Below, in pieces: positions 35,133 through 46,090 of a stretch of 64,000 nucleotides of DNA. Both the position numbers and the translations under genes were made by a program. Numbering within the stretch: position 1 is the stretch's first letter; each line of letters opens with the position of its first letter. Source of the stretch: Acidilobus saccharovorans 345-15 (GTDB lineage: Archaea; Thermoproteota; Thermoprotei_A; Sulfolobales; Acidilobaceae); contig NC_014374.1 in NCBI RefSeq assembly GCF_000144915.1, positions 310,001 through 374,000 on the forward strand, in the 5' to 3' direction. The notes beneath the pieces were generated by a model. That model did not search any database. It was given only the letters and a program-made list of their open reading frames with translations, and was not told the origin of the DNA.

Positions 35133-38100
35133 TGTTGGTTTCTTTTGACCTCCCTTATTGCTAGGCTCAGACGTTTCTCATCGACCTCCCACTCGCTGGA
35201 CTTTACACCCTCAGGGGGTGAGTCATAATGTATTGCGGCAGCTCTAGTCTCGGACTTCACGTAATCCTCTAGAACCTTGGTTGCGGCTAGAAGCTCCTCA
35301 TCGCCATTGATCCAGAGCTCTATGTATGCATCCACAGAGAGGCCCGCCTGCTTTCTCATGTACTGGACTCTCCTTATTATTTCCCTTACGGTGCCTTCGA
35401 GCGCCTCTTGCTCAGAAATGCGCCTGTCAAGGGCTATAGTGCCGTAAGGCGTCTCCTCTGCGAGGAGCCAGTCTGGGTACTTCGCAGTTATCCTCACGTG
35501 CCTCCTCTCCACCCTCACGGTCTGCCCGTTAACGGTAATATCATAGAAACCTTTCTGCAGTATCTCACGTGCAGCCATGGCGTCACTCTGCAGGGCCTTT
35601 ATGACGGCGGGGGTTAACTTCTTGAAGTCAGGCCCCATGGTGCTGAACTCGGGCTCAAGGCTGTACTCTCTTAGCTCGTTAAGGAGCTCTGAGGATACTA
35701 CTTTAACTTCCTTGACATTGACGGCCTGAGCTAGTAAGCCTTGAAGTTCTTTAACTGCGTCCTGCACGACCTGTGACGAAGGTGATATGTATAGCGTCTT
35801 AAGCGGTCTTCTTAGCTTAATGCCTCCCTTCATTCTGGCCGATAGTGCGTACTCAGTTATCTTCCTTACGATCTCCATTTTGTCCTCAAGGTCCTTGTTT
35901 ATAAGCGAGAAGTCAGGCTCAGGTAGCCGGGTCATGTGAACGCTCTCTGGCATATCAGGCTCGGCTGGCCTAATGAAGTTCTGATAGAGGTACTCGCTCA
36001 GGAAGGGCATTATTGGAGCTGCCATGAGGATCCACGTCTTGAGCGCCGCGTAGAGCGTTGCATATGCGGCCCTCTTTGAGGGCGTGTCGCTCTCCTCCCA
36101 CACCCTCCTCCTTATGAGCCTTAAGTACCATCTGCTAATGTCCTCAACTATGAAGTCCCTTACTATGCGGGCTGCCTCGTGAACCTCAAGTTTATCAAGG
36201 CGCTTCCTGTACTCGTCGAGGTAGCTGTTAAGCCTTGATAGCAGCCAGCGATCCTCGACTTCAAGGTGATCCCTTACGGAGTCCAAGGTAACAGCCTTTG
36301 GGTCAAAGCCGTCTAAGCTCATATACATTGAGGCAAAAGCGTACACGTTCCTCATTATGGTGAAGTCCCTGGCCGTTACGTCTATGTTATGCCATGAGAA
36401 CCTGAGGTCCTCCCATGTGGTGTTACGCAGTAAGTAGAGCCTAAGAACGTCGCGTGGGTACTTCTTCAGGATATCCTCAACAGCGACGTAGTTACCGAGG
36501 GACTTGTGCATTTCCCTGCCCTGTTCATCCAGGACAAACCCATGAACTAGCACCCTCCTGTAAGGTGCGCTGCCAAACCCTATCACCCCCGAGCGCAGGA
36601 GGCTAAAGAACCAGCCCCTCAGTTGGTCATGGCCTTCGAGCACAAGGTCGACAGGCATAAGGCGGTTGAAAGCCTCCTTGTTCCTGGGGAAGCCCAGGCT
36701 AGCATAGAATGCTATGCCGCTGTCAAACCAGACGTCAGCGACGTCAGGCACCCTGGTCATGACACCGCCGCACTTGGGGCACCTCAGGGTGATCTCGTCA
36801 ATCCATGGCCTGTGCAGGTGCTCGGGGCGACGGCCGCCAAGCCTGACTACGTCGTCAACGCTTCCTACGACCTCCACGTGACCGCAGTTGTTGCAGACCC
36901 ATATGGGTAGTGGTATGCCCCAGTACCTCTGCCTGCTAACCACCCAGTCCTCTATATTGGTGACTAGCGAGGCTATCCTGCTCTTGGCCCACGAGGGCAC
37001 CCACTCAACGTTATCGAGCTGCCTAAGCAGCTCCTGCCTTAGCTTACTGACGCCTATGAACCACTGCTCTGTGGTCTTGAGTACTAGGGGGGTCTTACAT
37101 CTCCAGCATATAGGGTACCTGTGCCTTACCTTACCTATGTGGAACAACGCCCCTCTGCTCCTCAGGTCATTAATTATAGCTTCGTTGGCCTCCGTTCTGA
37201 AGTAAAGGCCCTTGTACTTTCCGGCGTCCTCAGTCAACCTGCCCTGGTTATCGACTACACTTATGGGCGGCACCCCAAGCTTGGAGCCGACTTCAAAGTC
37301 TATGTCGCCATGACCTGGGGCCGAGTGCACTAGGCCCGTTCCCTCGGTGGCAACAACGGCCTCCGGCGCCATTACGACCCTGTGATACTTTTTCAGGACG
37401 GACTGAGCTGGAACTATGTCCTCAAGTGGATGTGCGTATTCAAGGCCTTCAAGCTCAGACCCCTTGAATGTTCTGACGACCCTGTAGTTAGTTACACCGG
37501 CCTCTCCCATCACTGCTTCCACCCTGCTGCTAAGTATGACGTACCTCTCCCCGTTGGCTTCAACCTCTGCGTACTCCATGTCAGGGTGAGCCATAACAAA
37601 GGCGTTAGCTGGCAGCGTCCAGGGCGTTGTGGTCCAGATGAGGAGGTAAAGGTTGTCGCTACCCTTTACCCTGAACTTCACGTAGATGGAGGGGTCCTCT
37701 AGCTCGGTGTATTCCGAGACCTCATAATCTGCTAAAGTGGTCTCACACCTAGGACACCAGTGCAGCACTCTCTGGCTTCTATAGAGCAGGCCTTTGTCAT
37801 GTGCTACCTTGAACAGGTACCAGCCGGACTCTATATAATCATCGGAGTAAGTGACATAGGGGTTCTCCCAGTCCATGAAGACTCCGAGTTGCTTGAAGTT
37901 CTCTGTCATGCCCTTTATGTTATTCTCTACTACGTCAAGGCACGTGTTTACAAACCTTTCTATGCCAACGGAAGTCTCTATTTCTTTCTTGTTCTTTATA
38001 TTGTACATCTTCTCGACTAAGATCTCTATAGGCAGGCCGTGAGTGTCATAGCCTGGCTTATCCCACACGTCATAGCCTAACATCCTGTAATATCTAAGCA

Positions 38101-38314
38101 ACGCGTCCTTAAGCACCTTATTCCACGCTGTGCCAAGGTGTATTGAGGAGGCGCTGGCGTAGGGGGGGCCGTCCAAGAAGTAAAGCTTTCCTTTGTTGCC
38201 TCTAGACGACTTCATCTTATGATATATATTATTCTTGTCCCAGAAACTGAAAACCCAGCTCTCTATCTCGTGCTGGGGCCTATTGTCAGATGCTAGAAGG
38301 CCTGAGACCTTCAA
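35129..38314 (-). CDS. ileS: Isoleucyl-tRNA synthetase
   Basis: A 1061-residue class I synthetase of the long archaeal/eukaryotic type. Motifs: DGPPYASASSIHLGTAWNK (HIGH variant HLGT), GYDTHGLPIE, the large CP1 editing domain with WTTTPWTLPANAF and THGLVHSAPGHGDID-type pocket (GTGLVHSAPGHGDID), zinc-like CxxC pairs (HWCPRCE, RYPICWRCKT, CNNCGHV, RCPKCGG), and EMHKSLGN as the KMSKS loop. The anticodon-binding and C-terminal domains complete it. The TTG start follows GGGGTGTGAAGC, 3 bases after the preceding small gene. Second gene after 38318-38599 and before the Cas4-like nuclease. Confidence 0.95.
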   Translation of the reverse strand: MKVSGLLASDNRPQHEIESWVFSFWDKNNIYHKMKSSRGNKGKLYFLDGPPYASASSIHLGTAWNKVLKDALLRYYRMLGYDVWDKPGYDTHGLPIEILVEKMYNIKNKKEIETSVGIERFVNTCLDVVENNIKGMTENFKQLGVFMDWENPYVTYSDDYIESGWYLFKVAHDKGLLYRSQRVLHWCPRCETTLADYEVSEYTELEDPSIYVKFRVKGSDNLYLLIWTTTPWTLPANAFVMAHPDMEYAEVEANGERYVILSSRVEAVMGEAGVTNYRVVRTFKGSELEGLEYAHPLEDIVPAQSVLKKYHRVVMAPEAVVATEGTGLVHSAPGHGDIDFEVGSKLGVPPISVVDNQGRLTEDAGKYKGLYFRTEANEAIINDLRSRGALFHIGKVRHRYPICWRCKTPLVLKTTEQWFIGVSKLRQELLRQLDNVEWVPSWAKSRIASLVTNIEDWVVSRQRYWGIPLPIWVCNNCGHVEVVGSVDDVVRLGGRRPEHLHRPWIDEITLRCPKCGGVMTRVPDVADVWFDSGIAFYASLGFPRNKEAFNRLMPVDLVLEGHDQLRGWFFSLLRSGVIGFGSAPYRRVLVHGFVLDEQGREMHKSLGNYVAVEDILKKYPRDVLRLYLLRNTTWEDLRFSWHNIDVTARDFTIMRNVYAFASMYMSLDGFDPKAVTLDSVRDHLEVEDRWLLSRLNSYLDEYRKRLDKLEVHEAARIVRDFIVEDISRWYLRLIRRRVWEESDTPSKRAAYATLYAALKTWILMAAPIMPFLSEYLYQNFIRPAEPDMPESVHMTRLPEPDFSLINKDLEDKMEIVRKITEYALSARMKGGIKLRRPLKTLYISPSSQVVQDAVKELQGLLAQAVNVKEVKVVSSELLNELREYSLEPEFSTMGPDFKKLTPAVIKALQSDAMAAREILQKGFYDITVNGQTVRVERRHVRITAKYPDWLLAEETPYGTIALDRRISEQEALEGTVREIIRRVQYMRKQAGLSVDAYIELWINGDEELLAATKVLEDYVKSETRAAAIHYDSPPEGVKSSEWEVDEKRLSLAIREVKRNQQ

Positions 38315-38317
38315 GCT

Positions 38318-38599
38318 TCACACCCCAGTATCTATCCAGTCTACCTTAACGTACTTAGAGCCTATGATTGAGGAGACCAGCTCGCTTATCTCTTTTTCAA
38401 GGCCCCCTTTAGCTATCGGCAGCTCCAGGAACCTAAACTCTGGCAGCACTGAGGACTTTATATCTGCGGGTTCCACCCCATACTTCTCCTTAAGCTTTCT
38501 CTTGACCTCCTCGTGTTCAGAGTCATAATAGGTCGTGTAATAGATCCTGTAGAGCTTCTTGTGCACTGCTGAGCCTTCTCTATCAGGCATTAGTTGCAC
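38318..38599 (-). CDS. Small conserved-looking protein of unknown function
   Basis: A 93-residue (or 90 from the ATG at 38590) charged protein I do not recognise. It has a helical middle (EHEEVKRKLKEKYGVEP) and ends KYVKVDWIDTGV; secondary structure looks alpha/beta. No cysteines or membrane segment. It sits directly before ileS (3 bases), so the two are co-expressed, and its own promoter is enclosed by a 10-bp inverted repeat, hinting that expression of the ileS operon is controlled here. The GTG at 38599 or ATG at 38590 can be the start. Confidence 0.65.
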   Translation of the reverse strand: MQLMPDREGSAVHKKLYRIYYTTYYDSEHEEVKRKLKEKYGVEPADIKSSVLPEFRFLELPIAKGGLEKEISELVSSIIGSKYVKVDWIDTGV

Positions 38600-38618
38600 C
38601 TATACCGCTGGTGCCTTG

Positions 38619-38655
38619 AAGGCTATTTAGGCTTTTTAAGAGGCCAAATAGCCTT
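38619..38655. promoter_or_regulatory. 10-bp inverted repeat enclosing a TATA box (putative operator)
   Basis: AAGGCTATTT (38619-38628) and AAATAGCCTT (38646-38655) are perfect reverse complements with a 17-base spacer. The spacer holds CTTAAAAAGCC on the minus strand, a TATA element about 38 bases before the GTG at 38599, so the arms flank the promoter of the small gene/ileS operon. This arrangement suits a dimeric repressor that blocks TBP/TFB. A terminator hairpin after the radical SAM gene is the alternative; the enclosed TATA box favours an operator. Confidence 0.6.
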
Positions 38656-38667
38656 AAAGGACTTTGC

Positions 38668-39735
38668 TTACTCGGGCCTAGCTATGTAAATGTTGTTCTC
38701 ATCTTCAATAACTTTTACCCTTACCTTTGAGCCGATGGGGGCCCTAACGCCAACTATTGAAAAGACCCTGGAACACTCAGGGTCAACCCCGAGCATTTCG
38801 TTCTTAAGCCATCCCTCGGAAGCTACCATCAGCGTGACTTTGTCACCCTTCCTATAGGGCTTATCTATCCTAGGGGCCTGACTAAAGCCAAGCTCCGCAG
38901 GCGAAGGTATTAGCTTATAGCCGGTCTTAGCTTCAAGGTCTTTAAGGTAGGCATAGAACTTGCCCCAGCCCCACGGCTTAACTCCTGGAGGCCTTCTGCC
39001 GTACTTATGTTCCTCGTACTTTTGAGCCAAGACACCGGTGGGCCAGCCGCTCCTAACGCCAAGCTTAAGCTCTCTAGCTAAGTTAATTATGCGTGGCAGC
39101 TCTTTGTCATTAAGTCCGGGTACAATCACAGGCGTGAGCACTATATCAAGTTTTGTCTCCTCGACAAGCTTTCTCACCGTCTGAATTACGCTCTCAACAT
39201 TATACCATGAGGCCCCAGCCATTCTTCTGGCAAGCTCAGGGTCGACCGCGTCAATGCTTAAGTTAATTCTATCGAGGCCCGCCTCGTAGAGCCTCTTACC
39301 CAGCTCTACTGAGAGGGAACCACCGTGAGTCTCAATGGCGACCCTCTTTATGCCCTTCTCCTGTTTTAGAAGTTTTACAAGCTCTATTATCCGCGGGTTG
39401 GTGAGCGGCTCGCCGACGCCATCTATGAGCGCCTCTACGTCACCGCCCTTAGCCCTAGCCACCTCGCCAGCCCACTTAGCTAGCCACTCAACATCGTAAA
39501 CCACGTATTCGGCCCTTCTGTGCTTTGAGCCGGGGCCAGCGTCGACGCTGCAGAATATGCAGTTATGAAAGCAGAGGGTGGAGGGCCTTACCTGTATAAC
39601 GTTAGACCCCCTCTCAATTACGCCGAAGGCTATGTGCCCCATCAGGGGGAAGTTCCTGTAAATCTTGTAAAGCGCCCTATTGTAAACCTTGGGTCCCTCT
39701 CTTATGTCATAGGCGCAATCGTACAAGGGGCCCAC
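38668..39735 (-). CDS. Radical SAM protein with C-terminal TRAM domain
   Basis: A 355-residue radical SAM enzyme. The cluster motif is STLCFHNCIFCSVDAG (CxxxCxxC), followed by DGVGEPLTNPRI, AIETHGG, LDRINLSIDAVDPE and VLTPVIVPGLNDKE, typical of the MoaA-like barrel. The last 60 residues form a small beta-barrel (KGDKVTLMVASEGWLKNEML ... GSKVRVKVIE) resembling the TRAM RNA-binding domain, which suggests an RNA substrate. It begins with GTG right after the TtuA stop, so it is translated with a tRNA thiolation enzyme; a tRNA or RNA modification role is inferred. The exact reaction is unknown. Confidence 0.82.
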   Translation of the reverse strand: MGPLYDCAYDIREGPKVYNRALYKIYRNFPLMGHIAFGVIERGSNVIQVRPSTLCFHNCIFCSVDAGPGSKHRRAEYVVYDVEWLAKWAGEVARAKGGDVEALIDGVGEPLTNPRIIELVKLLKQEKGIKRVAIETHGGSLSVELGKRLYEAGLDRINLSIDAVDPELARRMAGASWYNVESVIQTVRKLVEETKLDIVLTPVIVPGLNDKELPRIINLARELKLGVRSGWPTGVLAQKYEEHKYGRRPPGVKPWGWGKFYAYLKDLEAKTGYKLIPSPAELGFSQAPRIDKPYRKGDKVTLMVASEGWLKNEMLGVDPECSRVFSIVGVRAPIGSKVRVKVIEDENNIYIARPE

Positions 39736-40725
39736 CTAAACGCGGACTCTTAGCCTCCTGACGGAGTAAAGCGGGCTGGCAACCCCTATGCCTTCAAGTA
39801 GCTCACACAGCTTGCAGAGGGCCTTTCCGCTTGGCGTGGGCTCGCCACACCTGACGCACCTACCTAGGTCGCTTCTTGGCTTAATGCCGGCAGCTATGGG
39901 CTCGAGCATTCTATCAAGGCTTTCAATAAAGCGGAGGAGCGCTCCTGGGTGCTCGCTCTCGTACCTATAGAGCTCCCTTCTGACCTTGGCTCTAAGGGTT
40001 GGGAGCTGGTATATGTAAGGGCACTCCGTCTCCTGTATGTGGTATCCTTTGAGGAAGGTGAAGGTGGCCGTCTCCCACTCATAAATTTTACGGAGGGGCT
40101 TTATCCTTCTGACCAACATAGGGTCCCTGACCAGCTCTGCCAGGGGGTGCTGTCTCAGCAGGCTCTCAAAGTCCCCCCTAAGTATGTTTATCACGGCGGT
40201 CTGGCTCTCATCGTCGAGGTTATGTGCGGTGGCAAGCTTGTTGGCGCCAAGCTCCCTCGCGTAGTAGTTCATAATCCTTCTCCTGGCTATGCCGCAGTAA
40301 GTGCAGGCGCTGACGCGGGTCGAGCGCTCCTTGGCTTTATACATGATTTCGTCGACGCTAAGGCCCGTGTACTCCTTTATTGAAGTCACTATTACGTCAA
40401 TGCCGAACTCCTTGGCAGTCATCACCAGATATCGGGCGTCCTCCTCCTTGTTGTAACCGTGAATGCCCTCGATAATGTTAAGGCCTATAAGCCTATCGCT
40501 CTTGTAGATCCTGCTCATTACGTCAAGCAGCGTGTAGCCATCCTTGCCGCCGCTGAGAGCTAGAAGAATGACGTCTCCAGGCTCTATCATGTTCCATCTT
40601 TCTACCTCTCGCTTAACCCTGGCTGTGATGTCTTCAAAGAAACATTCGCGGCAAAGGGACTCGCCGCTCTGGGGCTGATAAACCTCGGCCTGCCTTAGGC
40701 CGCACCTGCTGCAGAGGGGTGGCAA
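39736..40725 (-). CDS. ttuA: tRNA 2-thiolation enzyme, TtuA/Ncs6 family
   Basis: A 329-residue PP-loop ATPase that thiolates tRNA (m5s2U54 in thermophiles; related Ncs6 acts on U34). N-terminal zinc finger: CSRCGLRQAE and CRECFFED. The PP-loop ALSGGKDGYTL follows, then CTYCG with catalytic/cluster cysteines and KLATAHNLDDESQT. The C-terminal zinc finger CVRCGEPTPSGKALCKLC is complete. The two zinc fingers mark the TIGR00269/TtuA group; which uridine is modified is not certain from sequence. TTG start after GAAGAGG. Head of the minus-strand chain continuing with radical SAM-TRAM and IleRS. Confidence 0.88.
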   Translation of the reverse strand: MPPLCSRCGLRQAEVYQPQSGESLCRECFFEDITARVKREVERWNMIEPGDVILLALSGGKDGYTLLDVMSRIYKSDRLIGLNIIEGIHGYNKEEDARYLVMTAKEFGIDVIVTSIKEYTGLSVDEIMYKAKERSTRVSACTYCGIARRRIMNYYARELGANKLATAHNLDDESQTAVINILRGDFESLLRQHPLAELVRDPMLVRRIKPLRKIYEWETATFTFLKGYHIQETECPYIYQLPTLRAKVRRELYRYESEHPGALLRFIESLDRMLEPIAAGIKPRSDLGRCVRCGEPTPSGKALCKLCELLEGIGVASPLYSVRRLRVRV

Positions 40726-40819
40726 GCCTCTTCCTGAGGCTTAGCTATTACTTTGGACCTATTATACGTGTTTTTCAATAAAGTGGATAAGCAGCGGTTG
40801 AACCTTGTTCTGGGGAGCA

Positions 40820-41320
40820 ATGTCTAGCCAGAGGCCTTCTGCCGCGGTGTTAGTCCTGCTCTGGGGCTCGCCCCGGCACGTCCTGCTTGAGAGGAAGAAC
40901 TGCTCGTTAAAGTCGAGATTTGCATGTGACGTGGCTCTCCCAGGCGGGCTTATAAGGAAAGGGGAGACCCCTGAGCAGGCGGCCTTGAGGGAGGCCTGGG
41001 AGGAGGCCTGGGTTCATCCACGCTTAGTAAGGATTCACGGCAGGCTAGGAACTTTCAGCACCCTTTCTGAGCCTAAGATCTATACAGAGGCCATAGTGGC
41101 TGAGCTTAACGGCCCCGTGGATCCAAGGCCAAGGGACCCAGAGGTTGATGCCGTCTTCTGGGTCAACATAAATGATCTAAAGGAGCCCGGCCTGGTCGAG
41201 CACAGAAGGAGAGGGACGGTGCGCGGAATACTCCTTGGTAATGATCTGGTTCTTTGGGGCCTGACGCTTAGGATACTCGAGAAGCTTAAGGAAACGTCAT
41301 GGGTTAATGAAAGTTATTAA
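40820..41320 (+). CDS. NUDIX hydrolase (CoA pyrophosphatase-like)
   Basis: Hydrolyses a nucleoside diphosphate linked to another group. The Nudix box GLIRKGE-TPEQAAL-REAWEEAW matches GX5EX7REUXEEXGU except that the late Gly is Ala; all catalytic glutamates are present. The stretch before it (FACDVALPGGLIRKGE) resembles the CoA pyrophosphatase (NudL) subgroup, but the substrate is not certain. I use the ATG at 40820, with GGGGAG just before it; a TTG at 40805 in the same frame is about 23 bases from a possible TATA (CAATAAAG) and is also possible. Convergent with the GH57 gene. Confidence 0.82.
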   Translation: MSSQRPSAAVLVLLWGSPRHVLLERKNCSLKSRFACDVALPGGLIRKGETPEQAALREAWEEAWVHPRLVRIHGRLGTFSTLSEPKIYTEAIVAELNGPVDPRPRDPEVDAVFWVNINDLKEPGLVEHRRRGTVRGILLGNDLVLWGLTLRILEKLKETSWVNESY

Positions 41321-41332
41321 AGTATACGGGGG

Positions 41333-43768
<2,436 letters not shown>

Positions 43769-43909
43769 TCAGGGGCACTCTAATACATAGATACTTAAAA
43801 ACATATTACTATACTTCTTTGCCTAACAGTTTATAGTTTACTTCTAAATTTAAACTGGACGCACACATAAGGTAAGGGCTTCGAACTTACATAATGCGAA
43901 GTGATAATA

Positions 43910-44533
43910 ATGGCAAGGGGGCCAGGCGATGAGGACTTAAAGATTGCGTTCCTGTTCGCTATTCCTTATCTGCTGTTCTTTTTATCGTTCAGGGTCTTTG
44001 CCTCTCGCTTTCTCTATGCCATGGCGGCTTCGACCGTTGCTATGGCAGCCCTCTCCTTGAAGTTATTCCCTACGATAAAGAACTTCTATAGGTTTTCCGC
44101 CAAAAACGTGGTTATGTCACTTCCATTTGCTGGCCTGGCTTACCTACTCTTCTACCTGGGGTGGATAGGCACCGTATATCTTGGCCTTTCAAGGGGCGTC
44201 TACTTCATTTATGACGTAGTACCCAGGGAGCCCTTCTCACTTCTTGCACTGACGCTCATAGGCCTTTCAGAGGAGCCTTACTGGAGAGGCTTCGTGCAGA
44301 GGGTGTTTGTAGAGAAAAGGCTTAAGCTCGAGTGGCCCTTTGCCGCCCTCTTTTACGGCATAGTTCATCTGGTGACTGGGGACCTTGTACTACCCCTGGC
44401 GGCCTTCGTATTTGGTATTGTAATGTCTTGGGCTGCCGAGAGGTATGGGCTTGTTACCTCATCGGTGGCTCACGTGGTCTGGCTTTATGTGATACTTTAT
44501 GTGATACCAGTGATAAGACTTCCTCTACCTTAG
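43910..44533 (+). CDS. CPBP-family intramembrane metalloprotease (CAAX protease-like)
   Basis: A 207-residue polytopic membrane protein with six or so hydrophobic segments. The three Abi/CPBP motifs are present: SEEPYWRGFVQ (EExxxR), FYGIVHLVTGD (FxxxH) and SSVAHVVW (HxxxB), so it should be an active glutamic or metallo-type intramembrane protease. Bacterial relatives cleave CAAX prenylated proteins or confer self-immunity to bacteriocins; the archaeal substrate is unknown. The ATG at 43910 is preceded by GAAGTGAT and by CTAAATTTAAAC further up. Its end overlaps gcvPB by 9 bases, tail to tail. Confidence 0.82.
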   Translation: MARGPGDEDLKIAFLFAIPYLLFFLSFRVFASRFLYAMAASTVAMAALSLKLFPTIKNFYRFSAKNVVMSLPFAGLAYLLFYLGWIGTVYLGLSRGVYFIYDVVPREPFSLLALTLIGLSEEPYWRGFVQRVFVEKRLKLEWPFAALFYGIVHLVTGDLVLPLAAFVFGIVMSWAAERYGLVTSSVAHVVWLYVILYVIPVIRLPLP

Positions 44534-46090
44534 CACTAGGTCCTTGCCACTGGCCCTGGCCCTGAGGACTCTGTAGGTGGGCGTTACACTTCTTGGATGG
44601 TTAGCCTTAACAACATCAACGCGGCCCACGCTTGTGTTGAGAGGCGTAGACTTAAGCTTCTCCGGGTTGCTCCGCGCTAGTTCCTCTACCTCTTTCAGTT
44701 TCTCCACATACTTGTCTATGTTTTCCTTAGTCTCAGACTCCGTGAATTCGAACATTAATGCCTCCTTGACTATGAGCGGGAAATACATGGTTGGCGCGTA
44801 GAGGCCGGCGTCTAGGAGGTACTTACTTACGTCCTCTGCGGTCACTCCAGTCTCGTTAAGGAGCGGCTCGGCGCTTATTACAATCTCATGCTTTCTGGGC
44901 CTCGATGAAGCGTAGGGCAGCGAGAACAGCTTGGTCTCCTTAAGTACCCTTGCCGCGAAGTAGTTGGTGTTCAGCGTGGCCACCTCCCCAGCCCTTCTGA
45001 GGCCTTGGGGGCCCAGGGAAAGTATGTAGGTGTAGGCCCAGACCAGCTGGGGCACGTTGCCAAGGAACGGCCTTATGGAGCCTGGACTGTTTGACCCTCT
45101 CCACCTAACCCTGTACATTTGCTTCTCATCGTCGTAGTACACGACCGGCCCTGGCAGGAGGTCGCTGAGCCTGAGGGAGCCGCTAACGGGGCGATCCTTA
45201 ATACACACGGGCCCAGCGCCTGGCCCTCCACCTCCGTGGGGTGTCGAGAACGTCTTGTGAAGGTTCAGGTGGGCTATGTCAAAGCCCATGTCCCCAGGCC
45301 TGGCGCGGCCTATTATGCCGTTCAAGTTGGCGCCATCATAGTATAGGAGCCCGTCAACGTTGTGAACGTCCCTGGCCACGTCGAGTATCCTCTGCTCAAA
45401 GAGTCCAAGGGTTGACGGGTTAGTTAACATGAGGCCTGCCGTCTGGGGTCCCAGCGCTGATCTAAACGCCTCATAGTCTAGGTTTCCGTCGTCAGCCGTG
45501 GGTATCTCTACCACCTTGAAGCCACCCATGGCTGCGCTGGCTGGGTTCGTGCCATGCGCTGAGTCAGGAATTATGATCTCATTTTTGACGTCGGCCTGGC
45601 CTTTGGCCACGTGGTAGCCCTTTATTATGAGGATGCCTGTGAACTCGCCCTGAGCCCCTGCAGCTGGGGAGAGAGTGCACACGTCCATACCAGTTATGGC
45701 CTTTAGCCACTCCTGCAGCTCGTATAGGAGCCGGAGTAGGCCTTGGATCTTCTCCTCAGGCATAAGGGGGTGTACCATCTCAAGCCTTTCATCAAACGCG
45801 TACTTGAGCCCTATGCGCGGGTTATACTTCATTGTGCAGCTTCCCAGGGGGACAGGGCCGTTATCAACGCCGTATGACATCTCAGAGAGCCTGGTGAAGT
45901 GCCTCACAACTTCAACCTCGCTGACCTCTGGCAGCTCAGGCTCCTTCTCCCTGGCGACCTCCTGGGGTATTGGGGCGTCTCCAACTAATTTCTTGAATTC
46001 TTCTACAAGGCTTGAGAAGAGCAGGCCCCTTCTGCCCCTGTCAAGTTCATAAATTAACGGCTCACTCCACGCAGACTGCCTGTAGCTCAC
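44525..46090 (-). CDS. gcvPB: Glycine dehydrogenase (decarboxylating) subunit 2
   Basis: The PLP-bearing half of the P-protein of the glycine cleavage system, which decarboxylates glycine and passes the aminomethyl group to lipoylated GcvH. In archaea and many bacteria P-protein is split in two, as here. The PLP lysine is in DIAHLNLHKTFSTPHGGGG; SPAAGAQGEFTGIL and DSAHGTNPASAAMGG are cofactor-binding signatures. 521 residues, normal length. The GTG start overlaps the stop of subunit 1 by 4 bases (GTGA), ensuring coupled translation. GcvT, GcvH and Lpd are not in the window. Confidence 0.95.
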   Translation of the reverse strand: MSYRQSAWSEPLIYELDRGRRGLLFSSLVEEFKKLVGDAPIPQEVAREKEPELPEVSEVEVVRHFTRLSEMSYGVDNGPVPLGSCTMKYNPRIGLKYAFDERLEMVHPLMPEEKIQGLLRLLYELQEWLKAITGMDVCTLSPAAGAQGEFTGILIIKGYHVAKGQADVKNEIIIPDSAHGTNPASAAMGGFKVVEIPTADDGNLDYEAFRSALGPQTAGLMLTNPSTLGLFEQRILDVARDVHNVDGLLYYDGANLNGIIGRARPGDMGFDIAHLNLHKTFSTPHGGGGPGAGPVCIKDRPVSGSLRLSDLLPGPVVYYDDEKQMYRVRWRGSNSPGSIRPFLGNVPQLVWAYTYILSLGPQGLRRAGEVATLNTNYFAARVLKETKLFSLPYASSRPRKHEIVISAEPLLNETGVTAEDVSKYLLDAGLYAPTMYFPLIVKEALMFEFTESETKENIDKYVEKLKEVEELARSNPEKLKSTPLNTSVGRVDVVKANHPRSVTPTYRVLRARASGKDLVLR

